This document shows positions 11,756 through 23,521 of a stretch of DNA of 64,000 bases, piece after piece; position 1 is the stretch's first letter; each line of letters starts with the position of its first letter. A model generated the notes under the pieces. That model was not told the DNA's origin. It did no database searches and saw nothing but the letters and a program-made list of their open reading frames with translations. The DNA comes from Ctenosaura bakeri. Lineage: Eukaryota; Chordata; Lepidosauria; Squamata; Iguanidae. The DNA is taken from positions 682,001 to 746,000 of the forward strand of contig CAOLHI010000057.1 in the NCBI GenBank assembly GCA_948474755.1, in the 5' to 3' direction. A program made the position numbers and the translations under genes.

Positions 11756-11957
11756 GGCCATTTCTGCCCTACATTGTTCTAGTGCTATTATTCCACTTTC
11801 AACATCCTGTGGAATCCTGGGGTTTGTAGTTTCCTGAAGCCAAAGAGATCTCTGGCTGAGAATTCTAAATGCCCCTCCCTAAACTGCAAACCCCAGGATT
11901 CCATAGGACGTTGAAAGTAGAAGAATAGCACTAGAACAATGTATTGCAGAAATGGCC
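11756..11957. mobile_element. GGCC foldback MITE, family A copy 3 (TSD AAA)
   Basis: 202 bp. Termini are GGCCATTTCTGCCCTAC and, inverted, GGCCATTTCTGCAATAC. The whole unit is an inverted repeat around the ctggctgagaattct centre. AAA occurs on both sides. Confidence 0.85.
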
Positions 11958-12506
11958 AAAGATCACAATAGCATTTTGAACTTATCATATACCTCCCAGT
12001 AATTTCTGATAGCTCCCAAATATTTCTAATAAATTTCCCAATTAGTTGTATTTTTCTTTCTTTCATTCTATTTCATTCTAGGAAAAATGAGAAAAAATGT
12101 AAATCAGTTTTGAGCACATAAAATGTTTAAATTTCAGCTGACATTCGAGTTCAGGACTGATCAACAAACTGTGGCTTTATTTTCAGACAATTTCTCAGTT
12201 TGGTCAATGTTGTTTTAATAACTAGATGTTAAACAAATCTTAATGACTTTATGTGGTGCCAGTCAAACTTTTCTTTCATTCAGGTCATAAATGAAATCCT
12301 CAATACCAGTCAAATGGTGTTCCCAAGGTAGCTTACAAACACATTGGCACTTGGAAATGTCCTTCTAGTGCCTTATTATTTGTTGCCACTGCCTTACCTG
12401 TGCCTGTCTTTCCTTAAGTAAAAGAAAGTCAAAGTTTTTAAAGTAGGATTAGAGAATCACTGGTCCTCCAGATGTTCTTCTAATAGAAGTCCCAGACAGG
12501 ATGCTA

Positions 12507-12806
12507 GCTGGATACATTTCATAGACGAAAACTGGGGCATATGTAGCCAAGCAATATCAGAATGTGGTCAAGAAGACAAAAGTTATTAATGAGAAAGGGC
12601 AAACAAGCTAGGACAGGTTTCAGCAATTTGCTTTTGCCTGAACCTACTGGAAAAGGCAAGATTATACACCCTCTTCTCCTCTCCCCCTACTAAGTTTATT
12701 GAATGCAACCTACTTTTGCACTTTGAATTTGAGCTACAGCAGTTGAAATAAACTGAGGACATAGGGACGAAGTGGGAGGGGAAAGAAAGTGGGACATTTT
12801 ATAAGC
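12507..12806. repeat. Unknown interspersed repeat R2, copy 1
   Basis: Similar to 52849-53147: both run gaaaactggg.ca.at...ccaagcaa, then cctcttct.ct..ccc.ac, then actttgaa...gagc...gttgaa, and end agtggga...gggacatttta. No coding frame is conserved. The family is unknown to me. Confidence 0.55.
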
Positions 12807-12850
12807 TGCTGAGAAAGTGGGATTAGAGATGATTAATCGAGGAGTCATAT

Positions 12851-13178
12851 TGCCGGGGTTCCCCCACATTTTATTGCTTTTGTATGGCAGTAGCCTGAGG
12901 GAATGGTGATAGTAGAATGTTAGGTTATTTCTAGGTGCTGAACATTCCTTCCGACTGGAATTTCACAGAAACCGTTTGGTCAGATAGTAGTCATGGTGAT
13001 TGGGGTCGTTTGTTCTTTTACAACTATCTCAGGAGAAACTGTCTGTTTAAGTGTAGAGTGTGGGAAACAGATCCCATTCTCGAGCTTTGACGTCTGTAAG
13101 ACAGCATCCCTTGCTATGTTTCAATAAATCTTCTATCAAGTTTATTGAATATGTGTGAGCGTGAATCTGTTCCTGACA
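12851..13178 (+). mobile_element. Short solo LTR with 5-bp target duplication
   Basis: 328 bp from TGCCGGGGTTCC to TCTGTTCCTGACA, flanked by CATAT on both sides (12846-12850, 13179-13183). An AATAAA lies near 13123, about 55 bp from the 3' end, as expected for an R/U5 boundary. It is unrelated to LTR-A. The 5-bp duplication fits a Gypsy or ERV-type integrase, but I cannot name the family. Confidence 0.75.
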
Positions 13179-13183
13179 CATAT

Positions 13184-14994
13184 TGTAAAACATTTGTAAG
13201 GTCAAAGGCTTTCCAACTCCAGATTTAGAGCATGAGCATAATTAACTCTCAGGTATGGAGCCTTTGGAAAAACTGACAACTGTGGATTCTGCATACTTTA
13301 AATGTACTTGTAGTTGGATTACTGTTTGCAGAAAGAAGAGTAGTTATTTGTGTTCTCGGGCTGGGGAATCTGGTGAGTGGGATTTTTGTTTCCCCCTGCA
13401 CAAAATGCCCTAGGTGCTAGTGCAGCAAATTATCTTCTCCTGTATGTATTTACCTACCTTCAATATCTGCTTCAGGGTATTTCCTCTATGTGCCCTGTCA
13501 AGTGAGATGAGATGCCTAGGAGAGGGTCTTCTAGATGGTGGTAGAACAGCTTTAATAGAGAGGCTTACTTGTTACCTCCTTCATGGTCTTTCCAACTCAA
13601 TCTGAAGAACTTTTAATTCAACTGGAATATTGAAACTATTTGCATTAAGAGAGGGATAGAGAGAAAATTTGGATTCTTAATTACTGAATTTGTATCCTGC
13701 TTTATATTCTGAGCATCTAATTGAAGCCTCAAGGGGCAATTCTTGCTCCACAGACTACTGCAAAAGAGACCAGCATGGACAGCATGAGAAAATAAAGCCA
13801 CAACATTATCAGTTACAGATGTCCATAATGTTGGCATTGTCATGGGAATGAATCAAGGTACCAGCCAATCTGCCTGTTGGTTGATGAACTGATGCCTGCT
13901 CATCCTGCCAGGTGATACCCTGGATGACAGCTATGAGATTGCACATGGGTAGACACCACTGCATGGTTCTCCTGTCACTTGGAGTTAGGGCAAAACCCAC
14001 CTCCACCAAACCTGGGTGTGATCCTAATGCACAAATCCTCAAGGTCCCACAAGGTGATCCTATCCAATGCCTGTTAAGCCTACCAGCTCATTGAATAGCT
14101 ACTTTCTGGATCCAGATCTCATGTTGAACCACCCCTAAGGTTGTGACAATAGAAAACATGCAAGGATATTCCACACTTTTGTGTGTGTGTGGGATGAAGC
14201 TCCAGAACAGCCTGAGCAGCCTTGTATATCCCAGAACTTAATCTGAATAAAAACTGCACATGGCTTCACTCAGATCCCCACTTACCAGCCAATAGCCTCA
14301 TATCTGTTGGCTTGAAGTTCCTGCTCTTCTCAGAACCTAAACAAGGTGTGCAGGTTTCTGGGAAGAAGAAGATTGTCTAGCACCATTACAAACATGGTGC
14401 TGACTACTTCACTCTGCCCCCAGACCTCAAACTTGCCTCTGTACAGGTTGGGAAACACACTTTGTGGTTTGATTCTGCTCTGCTAAAAGGAAAGGTTTAT
14501 ACTGAATTTTATTGTTTATGTGGTATAGTTAATTAGTGTATTTTGGTTTGGGGGATTTCTTTTAATTTTTTCCTCTCTGAGCTTCAGCGAAGCCATAAAT
14601 TTAGTAAAACACACACGCACATTTAAAAATAAAGATATAGTTCGTTTTATAGCTCATGACCTCTAAGTGTTGTTTAGCAGTTCAATGGCCTGGTCTGCTC
14701 TCATCTTTCACTGAGTATTGATATCCAACAATATGACAGCCCCTTAAGCTGTCACTGTCTCAGCACCTGTAATGCCACAGGGGGATGGGCTGTAGACGAA
14801 TGGGAAGGCTGCAGAGTTCCAGGAGCAAAGAACTAATGCTGGAATTCTCTGTTGCACTCTCTGTTATGCAGCTTCATGTAAACTTAGCTATGTAACAGAA
14901 GGGCTAAGGAACCATGTTAACCAATTACGAAGATGTGCAACAGGACACTGGCAAGAGTATCCTGACATACATTAAGTTCTACCAATGTGCATGG
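13184..14994. other. No recognised feature
   Basis: Unique-looking DNA. Open frames on both strands at 13.8-14.1 kb overlap each other and show no domain, so I treat them as chance. Confidence 0.5.
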
Positions 14995-15363
14995 TGTCAT
15001 ATGCTTGCTACTCTCAAGAAAACACTCGGAGTTTGTCAGAAGTGTTTATTGAGGTGCACGAGGCATAGTGTTACAATGGCTGCTAAAGCTAAATGTTATT
15101 ATATACTGATATATACCCTTTCACATGCACAATTTCTGTTGGTGGATTCTCAGAGGTCTTCCCCTTTTTTAAACTCCCAGTGGTTCCCAGGGGATTTTGT
15201 TTGTTCCCATACTTTCCCAGGTCAGCCCCCAAGTTTACTAACACATCTCCAGTGTTGTTCTACCTCAGCCATTTATGTTTCCCTCCAAACACTGAGCAGA
15301 CGCTTTGGGGTATGTCTGTCCCAAACGACCCTCTTTGATCCCCCTCCACTAGAATGAGATACA
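14995..15363 (-). repeat. Probable LTR, reverse strand
   Basis: Read on the minus strand, it has a TATA-like gggtatatatcag, then cctcaataaacacttctgac (a polyadenylation signal just before an R/U5-like boundary), and ends ...gcaagcatatgaca. The minus-strand start would be TGTATCTCATTC. I could not find a target duplication, so the outer limit near 15363 is uncertain. The long + strand frame here is a by-product. Confidence 0.45.
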
Positions 15364-16007
15364 ATTATACTTTCCTTTGATATACAATACATTGCTACAC
15401 AAAATTTTAACCTAGGCTAGATTATCATTACAAAATGCCTAAAGTTAATACATAGTAAATCACCTGGTAATTGCTGTTCTGCCTAAAGCAAATGGGACTA
15501 TACCTTCATGGCAGCGCTGAGTCCATGACACACTGGCAGTCCCTAGCCAATGTCTCAGTGTACACTAATTCCTGTTGTGAATTCATTCCAATGTGCATTG
15601 GTCATTTTGCTGGCTTCCCTATATAGTAACAGCAGCCCCTTGGTGAATACTGTTGTGAAACTGTGAAATGTTGTGAAACTGCTGAATTTTATTACCCACA
15701 GATGTAAGTCCACCTACAAAGACTGAAGTCCCCAAGTGAATTCGGGTCTAAATTTCTAAGCTCACTAGCCAGCTTTGACAAAAGACATGGAATTATTGCC
15801 TTCAAGCTTTGTTCTTTCTCTCTGTTTCTCTCTCCTTCTCCAAAATTCCTTCAAAGGTGTGTATGCTTATAAGCCCTCAGTTTCCAGTTCTTGAGAGGCC
15901 CTTCTTTGTACCTGCTTTATGTGTGTGGACAGGTAAGAGAAGACTAAAGTGATCAACACATATCTGATTGATGCACAATGAGACCAATGCACTTCTCAAA
16001 CAATCAA
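15364..16007. other. No recognised feature
   Basis: Nothing assignable by eye. Confidence 0.5.
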
Positions 16008-16330
16008 AGAATTGCAGAGTTGGAAGGGAAGCCAAGAGTCACAGAGTCCAATCTGCTGCCACTGCAGTATTCATAGCTAAAGCATCTCTGGCAAATGATC
16101 ATCCAGGCTTTGCTTAAAAACCTCCAAAATACATGAGTCTACCACCTTCCAAAGCAGTTCGTTCTCCCGCTTCCTGCTGTTTAGCTAGAATCTCCTTTCC
16201 TGTAATTTTAGTCCATAGGTGTGGGTCCTATTTGCTGTACCACAGTTTGCCCATTCTGGGCCTTCATGACTTATCTGAGCCATCTTGTTTCTGTACTTGT
16301 CTAGTCTCTTGGTGGCTGAAGTAAGTAAAT
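16008..16330 (-). mobile_element. CR1 LINE 3' end, reverse strand
   Basis: The + strand starts aatcaaagaattgcagagttg, the reverse complement of the CR1 3' terminus, which ends in short repeats of an ATTCTATGATT type. It continues tggaagggaagccaagagtc, then cagg.tttgcttaaaaacctc and accaccttccaaagcag, which are the antisense of the CR1 ORF2 end. A companion + strand CR1 is at 39342-39808. Confidence 0.75.
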
Positions 16331-16823
16331 AATGTAGGAAATTGTTCAACTTTCTTGAGTTTATTTTCCACTTGATACTTCAGACACTAGGGCTAGCTCA
16401 AGGCAATGTTTCTAAACATGTAGCAAATGCCAGGAAAATTAGTACTAGGTTATTTTCCCCCATCAAAACAAAGCACACTGCTGAAATCTTGTTGATATTT
16501 TTTGATGGCATATGACCTTTGAATGACATTTATTCAGTACATGTACCTCAGCAAACTCTTCTACGCCTTCATAATTAGGAGGAAAGGTAAAAAGTATCAA
16601 ACTGTGATAGGAACAAATAATATATTGCTTTGGCACCCATTCCAATTTTAGAAAGGGTTATAGTACCAAGCGCCAAACTGCAGGATACGTTGTCTACACG
16701 TTTTAAGGGGAAAAAATGTGCTTACACTGCCTGTTTTCTTTTTGAAGGAAGAATACCTCCATCTAGTTCTGATTTCTGTTGGACTCCCAGTATGGAACCT
16801 GTGCCTCATCTCATTTTCCCATC

Positions 16824-17254
16824 AAAAACTGGCATTTGTGAAGCCTTATAGATTAAAACTGGGTACAAATTGTGGATTAAGTTGATTAGATATATTTAGA
16901 TATATCTATATGGCGATATATTTATATAGATATATTTATATAGATAGATATATTTAAAAGAAATTTAAGTAAATATCTGAATAAGCCAATATAATTGAGT
17001 TTTTATGGAACTAAAAAGATGTACTTAGCTTAAGATAAAGATCAGACCAATATATAAGGTGAGATATAGATGCAATGATAACCTGTAAATTTTTCTTTTT
17101 TGTTGTGGTTGCTTTTTTTCCTCTTTTATTGTGATGTTTTTGCTATTTGTTGTTATATTGTTAATTATATTATTTTGATCTGGTTTATATTTTATATTTT
17201 GGTTTACACTGTATATTCTGAATAAAAAAAGATATAATAAAAACTGGCATTTGT
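16824..17254 (+). mobile_element. 5'-truncated L1 3' end with 16-bp target duplication
   Basis: The L1 insert is 16840-17238, bounded by the direct repeat AAAAACTGGCATTTGT at 16824-16839 and 17239-17254. The insert is AT-rich with an internal (gatatattta)-like stretch at 16885-16955, a T/G-rich 3' UTR and a terminal aataaaaaaag signal and tail. Only non-coding 3' sequence is present. The perfect duplication implies a young insertion. Confidence 0.85.
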
Positions 17255-18460
17255 ATATCAGTCACAATATGCCCCTAAAGGTGCTATTTTATCTGATCCA
17301 CCAGTATTTGTATCTGATCCACCTGTACTTGTATTTGCACCCTTTCTGCTTCAACATGCTATTTATTGTAAACAGCATCTCAAGGCAAAATATAATAGTA
17401 AAGTGACTGGGGTCAGGAAAGGAGAATGATCTGACCTGGGGTCCCACATGGCTGATTTTTCTTTAGAATAGAACTGGCCAGTTTAAGCATGTCTGAAATG
17501 AAGACCATCCAGGCAACAGGATTTGTTAGCTTGAACTTCTATGGTCTTCTGTGGATATAGGAAAGTAAAGTAAAAGCAAAGAACAGTTACTGAGGCATTT
17601 GCTTTCTGTGTGTTTTTCTCAGTGTATTTCTCCAAAAGAATGAAGAATTTCACTACAAAAGGAAGCTAAGGCATAAGGAATACAGATCATCTTGACCATT
17701 CTCAAGAGACCCTAAATCTCCTACAGTTTGTTCCTGCTTTTTGCTTCACAGTATCTATAAAACAGTAACAAGAAAAGAAATGGGCGAACTTATGGTCTCA
17801 TTCTTACTGAAGGCCAAATTAAATGAGCTGTTGGGAGGAAACTGCAATTGGATTTCCTGTTTTCTTTGTATTTCAGAGTAATTGTAGGAAATGAATCAGA
17901 CTGGGCACATTGCACTAAGGGTTAACCCAGTGCAATCTTTCCAATCTAAATTGTCCTGCAAGGTGCTATTTGTATCACAGCAAAAGAAGGTACCAATATG
18001 GTATTTATGCAACATTTGGGGGCATTCTCAGGATGTACAGCCCTGATATATGTTGTCCTGCTGGATGTGGTCCAGCACAAAGATGAGGAGGGCAAACTGA
18101 GACTGTGTGTCTACCTCTCTAATGGAATCCAAAGCATTGTGTAAGTAGTTTGAAGATCTCCCACCGACACGCAAATCAAAATGAAAAATGGGGAAATCTG
18201 TCAGTTGTATTTTCTCCCACTTTATGTTCTTTCCATCCTTCATATGAAGGAATTTGCAAACTTTGGTGAATTCTTCAAAAATGAACTGAAACTAAATTTT
18301 TCTCCACATGCACAAGCCAACAAAAATAGCTACTGTCAGCATGGAGGAGACCTTGCTGGCCGTGCCTGCCATCTACATGCCTGGCATCTAGGTTTTAGCA
18401 ATGAAGGACTGTGGGTATGGGGCAGAGGCAGCACTAACATTGACACACACACAGGAATTT
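17255..18460. other. No recognised feature
   Basis: No gene or repeat identified. The final part contains a long + strand frame without a domain. Confidence 0.5.
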
Positions 18461-18549
18461 ATTGATTTGATTTATATTCTGTCTTTGTCCTAAAACTGGG
18501 ATCTAAAACAGTTCACAATGTGAAGAAAAGACAGCAGAAAATAACAACA
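18461..18549. repeat. Short repeat tail resembling gatttatat-ctttctcc-type LINE/SINE ends
   Basis: Contains tttgatttatattctgtctt...ctaaaactgg.a, a word also seen in variants near 42430, 49930, 50830 and 55000. It looks like the 3' end of an abundant family (CR1 or SINE related), but I cannot name it. Confidence 0.35.
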
Positions 18550-18557
18550 CATTAAGT

Positions 18558-18864
18558 CAGAACTTTCCAGACGTTTCATGTTGGTGACACACTTTTTAGA
18601 CATGCATCATTTTGCAACATAGTAATTTCAGTTTTACTAGCAAACCAGAGGTTAAACTAAACCCTTATAAGAGATATACACACACACATAAATTGTAATA
18701 ACAAAATGTATGGGGACACAACATATGTCATGAAAACCTTTAATATATTTTTAAAAATATATGATTTATCAATAATAACATACATTTCCAAGATTGTACG
18801 CAACACACCTACACACTTTAGGTGACACACTAACATGTCACAGGACACCATTTGGAAAGCCCTG
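18558..18864. mobile_element. hAT-type non-autonomous transposon
   Basis: 307 bp with terminal repeats CAGAACTTTCCAGACGTTTC and, inverted, CAGGGCTTTCCAAATGGTGT. The flanks are CATTAAGT (18550-18557) and CATTAACT (18865-18872), an 8-bp duplication with one change, which is diagnostic of hAT. The interior (gacacactttttagacatgc; gtgacacactaac) shows the subterminal direct and inverted gacacac words. No transposase remains. Confidence 0.8.
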
Positions 18865-18872
18865 CATTAACT

Positions 18873-19881
18873 TATAATATTAACTAAAATAAATATTATA
18901 TATTAAATATTATAAATATTAAAACACAAGTGAGATAAAAACAACCTGAAAGCATATGAAAATGAGAATAACTGATATTAAAAGTATTCACTTTGAAGAG
19001 ATTCAAATTAAAATGTTTAAGAGTTAAGCCCTCAAATCCTGGACCTAGTTGGATGCATCAGTCAGATTTTTTCCCCCAGAAGCATTAAAGCAGGGGAGGG
19101 GGAGACACCTTCGTTCTGTCCCAAATATACATATTTGCAAAATTTTGGTAAAGTCTTACTCAAAGCATACTGAAATGAAACTCTCCCTGATTCTAAACGG
19201 GGATATCTCATGGGCCTTCAAACCATATCATGGGTCCATGGTAGGGATGCTTATTTAACCTCCACCAAATTTATTTGTTCTTCAAACAGAGCACATGCAA
19301 ATATATTGCCTAGTTTTTGGCACTGGAGGGGCAAATCTGCGTATAAATGGTAGTGTTTCAGGCTAGAGAGGACATTTGAAATGCTGGGGATGGGGACGTT
19401 CCACGCAGAAAACTAAATGACAGAGGAAAGATTTCTAGCCTGGCCATTTTTCTTAATAATGTTTTTCACATAGAGTAATTTTTCATCTGATAGAGAAACC
19501 CTCAGTTATACGTGTTCCAATCTATAGACGAAAGTGGTGGTCTGAGGTTAAAGGGGGAGGAACAATTGATTATAGGAAGATTCAGACAGAGTTTGTAAGG
19601 TTACATTTAAAAAGTGGTTAATTACATAAATGTAGGTACAAACGATCGAAAGAAGTGATTCCCCCAAACCAACCTGAGGGAGCTGGTCTGTACAGTGAAG
19701 ATGGGCTAGCTTTTCCCGTTCCCAGACTGTGGTGAAGTGAGCAGAGGCTTATTCTTCTTATGTTGCAGCTCAAGGGCAGGAGGGATAACTCTGGATTCCA
19801 GTGACAGTGAGCATATTTATGATTGTGGCAATGGTGCCATGATTGCAAATACATAAGTACAGGTAAATCTGGAGCAGCTGC
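18873..19881. other. No recognised feature
   Basis: AT-rich start (tattaaatattataaatatt), then unique-looking DNA. Confidence 0.5.
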
Positions 19882-20073
19882 TGCCATTCTGCACTACTTT
19901 GTTATAGTGCACGTTCAACACCCTATGGAATCCTGGGGTTTGCAGTTTAGGGAGCGGCATTGAGAATTCTCAGCCAGAGAGCTCTTTGGCTTCAGGAAAC
20001 TACAAACCCCAGAATTCCACAGGATGCTGAAAGTGGAATATTAGTGCTGTAATTGCGTAGTGTGGAAAGGCCC
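19882..20073. mobile_element. GGCC foldback MITE, family A copy 4
   Basis: Ends are TGCCATTCTGCACTAC and, inverted, GGGCCTTTCCACACTAC. The interior is the family A inverted repeat with the usual ggaatcctggggtttgcag word. Small indels at both ends hide the target duplication. Confidence 0.8.
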
Positions 20074-20138
20074 TAGGATAGAAATCCATAAGTGAAATGC
20101 AGGATGCCAGGCATAATTAGTAGCTTGCATTGTTGGAA

Positions 20139-20247
20139 TTACACACATTTCTTGCATTACTTTCTTTTTACTTTGCATTACACTTTTACTTTTTACTTTT
20201 TTTTTTACTTTTTACCTTTACTTTGCATTACACACATTTCTTGCATT
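20139..20247. repeat. Pyrimidine-rich block with 20-bp direct repeats
   Basis: The 20-mer ttacacacatttcttgcatt occurs at 20139-20158 and again at 20228-20247. Between them lie tttttactttgcattacac-like repeats and a T run. It is low complexity, probably from replication slippage. Confidence 0.7.
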
Positions 20248-20259
20248 TAATCATGCTTT

Positions 20260-21100
20260 TGGGGGGTAGGGGGCAGAAGGATCCCTTTGGACTGATAAGA
20301 CAATATAATGAAAAATCAGTTTTAAAAGTATATGAATGCTTTGAAAGAGGCCCATCAAAAGAAAGTTGGAAGTACATTTATACATAGATTAATTGTAAAT
20401 GGAGGGTATGTATAATAAGGATGGATTTATATCTGTATATCATAGGCCCTTTCTACACGTGGGAAAGGAACTGTGCAAAAATGGGACTCACCGGACTTCT
20501 TCAGTGTCTGGTTGAGTCCGTCGGGATGAGGAGCAGTGCGAGCTTATCGCTCCACACTGCTCCGGCATCCAAAATGGCGGCTTCTGGTTGGTGGAGGTTC
20601 TCTACCAACCGGAGAAGCTCACTAACCTAAAGCCTGCCCCTGGCAGATCTGCAGGCAGGCACTAGTGTGCACCTGCAAATCTGCACTGGAGAGCGGCGAC
20701 GGAGTGACATGGAATTACGTGCTCCGTGCTTTTTAAAAACCTCTTAAAAGAGGTTTTTAAAAAGCACGCTGCACAAACAGTTCCTGTCACTCCGGAGCGG
20801 ACTGAGGTGCGGAACTACAAAAAGTAGTCTGTCCTAGTCCACTCCACGGTGCAGAAGACCTCTGTCGGAGGTTGCTCTGCACCGTTTTAATAGGCCGGTA
20901 CAGAAAGAGCCATAGATTAAGAAGTTGTTGGATTATCTTGGGAGAAGACATTAACCGTTTATAATACTTAGATCTGACGCAAATTTATTCATGTAATTTA
21001 TTTTTTTGTTTTATTTTATTTCATGTATTCAACTATATATGAGATAACTTGATCTGTTTTGTTTGTAAAGTTTGCAATAAATATAGGTTTGTTTGTTTTT
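20260..21100 (+). mobile_element. L1 3' UTR fragment, split by a MITE
   Basis: The left part (gggcagaaggatccctttgg...aaaagaaagttggaagtac) and the right part ending in gcaataaatataggtttg resemble the L1 3' end at 44488-44965, which shares aaaagaaagtt...ggaagtat and aatt.taaatgga. The MITE at 20445-20911 separates the halves. There is no coding part. Confidence 0.6.
20445..20911. mobile_element. GGCC MITE of tandem hairpins (TSD ATA)
   Basis: 467 bp. Termini are GGCCCTTTCTACAC and, inverted, GGCTCTTTCTGTAC, with ATA on both sides (20442-20444, 20912-20914). The interior is a chain of hairpins, including gcagtgcgagc...gctccacactgc, ggttggtgg...ctaccaacc and an almost perfect 44-bp palindrome at 20725-20768 (arms of 20 bp around taaa). 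It is GC-rich compared with the L1 sequence that it interrupts. Confidence 0.8.
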
Positions 21101-22484
21101 GTTTTTAAAAAAGTGTATGAATGTCCATAAAACTAAATAAAGAAATACAATGAAAGTGTACGTATTAGGCTACAATACTTAATGTTTTATTCTTTCATTA
21201 TGGTACCTCAAATATGTATCCCTAGTTACAAAAGACGTCAGTTACACCGGTTAACCATGCTGCTTGAAAAGTGCTGCTTTCAAGCTCTGATTCAAATCAA
21301 CCTTTTCACACATGCAGTTAGTACATGGAAGGAGTGTTAGGACTATACTGGGCTAGGTCTCTCCATTGCTAGAACCATGAACAACCTCTCACCTCTAGTG
21401 ATAAATGCCTAACAAACACTCCTGAGGATGTGTTCTCTTTAAACAGAGAAGTATATCAGTGGTGAGAGCATGTACTGGAAGAGGTTTTGTGATTGAGCGA
21501 TCACCTTACAATATACGGCAGAAAAAGAGAGGTAAATGAGGTAAATGTGAGAGCAATACTTTCATACATTGCAAAAGAGTACATATAAAAGGAAGAGATT
21601 ATTATAAAGTAAGGAAATTATGATTGTAATGAAAAACTGTGTTCATCCTTCAGCACATAAAATTAAATACAGCCGCTGAGGTTAAATAACTGTGAAGACC
21701 TTTCTCATTTTCTATAAATATCTTTTTCAGAAAGCTTATTAGCATAACCAATAGAACATTCTGGCATGTTACCATATTGTGAATGTTTCATCTCCCATAT
21801 TGGGAAATGATGAAAAATTAATTGGTCCAGATGTGTCCATCCTGTTAGTGGACAGATGTTCATTTTACACCCTATTTAAGAATTCCCACTGCAGCTCACC
21901 ATGGAATGATAAATGAAATATCTAAGTGATAGAAGTAGAACAAATGTGTGTAAATCTGTGTATAAGTGGTGGAGAACCTGATTCTTTATTTGCCTGGCGT
22001 GAAGACCACTTCACATGGTTTCCCAAGTATCAAAGTGAAGAAAGAAAGGGGGGCACCTTGCACCCTCCAGTGAACAGCTGCATTCTGTACCCTGAAATGT
22101 TCTTGGTTGCTACCATGCAACATTCCTTTCCTCTATTGGCAATGCTTTTGCAATATCTCCAGCATACCAACAAGCTTGCAGAATTGTGTTTTTGCCATCC
22201 TCTCTAAACATGGTGGTACACTCAAGTGGCTAAACTCTTACAGGTTTTCAGAAACAAGATAGTCTCGTCAATGTCAGCTGTCCTTACAAGAACAGCCAGG
22301 AAGAATATTTTTTCTGGTTACTGAGCCAGCTATTATATTGTGAACTGATCCTACATGATACCTATCCACTTGCCAAGCCATGTAAAAGATCTACTAGTGT
22401 GTTTCAATATTCAGTGCCAGTGAAATTCGTACTTTATTACCCTTTGCCTCCCACTGCAGACCTCTTTGGCACAGAAAGTCCTAC
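21101..22484. other. No recognised feature
   Basis: Unique-looking DNA. Its 21.65-21.9 kb part is AT-rich with a low density of short repeats. No gene found. Confidence 0.45.
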
Positions 22485-23316
22485 TCTGGGTTAATTCCTA
22501 GGCCTTTGGAGCAGGTTTTTAGGATTCAAGGTAGTAGCAGGAACAGGATCACCAAGCCTAATAGGATTCAATGGAAGTACATCAAATATAGTTACACTAT
22601 AATTTACAAAGTAGGTGCATTCCTGAGCATTACTTTTTTTAGCAAAAAATCTGATACCAGAGACAGAAGGAACATGGGAAAATTGGGATAGACTCCTGCA
22701 ACAGGAAAAAAAGAAGAGCATATCAACATGTTTCCATAAATTTCAAAACTAACAATATGCACTCGCGACATGAATCAACTAGATCAGCCTAAGCCTTGCA
22801 CCAGTAAACAAGGACATGATCATCATCCACAGTGTATCCAGGGAGGATTTTTTTCTTAAAATTCTGCCAGCTTCCACTCTTCTTATGATTTCCATTTTGG
22901 TGGCCAAACTTATAGGTCCATTTAAAAAAAAAAAAAAAACGTGCTGGAGGTAGTTGGTGAGGCAGGTTTATCTGCTGACTATTTTTCCCCTCACTATTTT
23001 GCTTTTCATGCACGCTCAGTATGGAATTCTCAAGGAAGCTGCTGTTTGCTTGTTGTAGGCAGGCATTTGTGGATACAGCAGGATTGGCTAGAAAAGAATC
23101 CTGCTCTTTTCCAACTCAAGCTTTATTGAATTATTTAATGCAGACACATTGCTGCAACTTGACACTGGAGGTATTCTTCAGCCCTTTTTCATCATGCTTC
23201 CAATGCTGATGATGCTAAAAACCTTCTAACTGGTCAGATGATGAGGAGGAAAAAAGAGTGCTGTGTGGGCAAAGAAGGAACTTCACTGTCAGAGGCTCTG
23301 CTAACTGTAGCACAAG
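22485..23316. repeat. Unknown 0.85-kb repeat R4, copy 1
   Basis: Similar along most of its length to 59860-60710: shared ataccagaga.aga, then aagaagagca..tc.aca, then tttccattttggtgg, then tgctgtttgc/ttgcctg and caagctttattgaattatttaatgcag. A run of 17 A interrupts it at 22924-22940. The 5' end is the least certain. On the minus strand an AATAAA-type signal occurs, so the element may be an LTR or retropseudogene, but I cannot identify it. Confidence 0.55.
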
Positions 23317-23404
23317 TATACTATATTCTCAGATATATTTAGAGGTGCTCAAAGAATTCTCCTCAAATTCTGACTTGAACAGCCTGGGTCTACCCTACCT
23401 AAAC

Positions 23405-23521
23405 CAGTGATTTCCAAACTCTAGTCCTCCAGGTGTTTCGGACTTCAACTTCCAGATGTCCCAGTTGCCTTGGATTCTGGGAGCTGAAACCACTTAGAGG
23501 TCCAGAGTTTGGGAAACACTG
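23405..23521. mobile_element. hAT MITE, 117 bp, with 8-bp target duplication
   Basis: Ends CAGTGATTTCCAAACTCTAG and, inverted, CAGTGTTTCCCAAACTCTGG. Flanks are ACCTAAAC (23397-23404) and ACCTAGAC (23522-23529), one change in eight. The arms contain the common foldback word tcctccaggtgtttcggact. Typical of small Charlie-like hAT MITEs. Confidence 0.85.

Noticed and set aside
14914..15357. 147-residue + frame
   Set aside because: Antisense to a probable LTR, with no domain.
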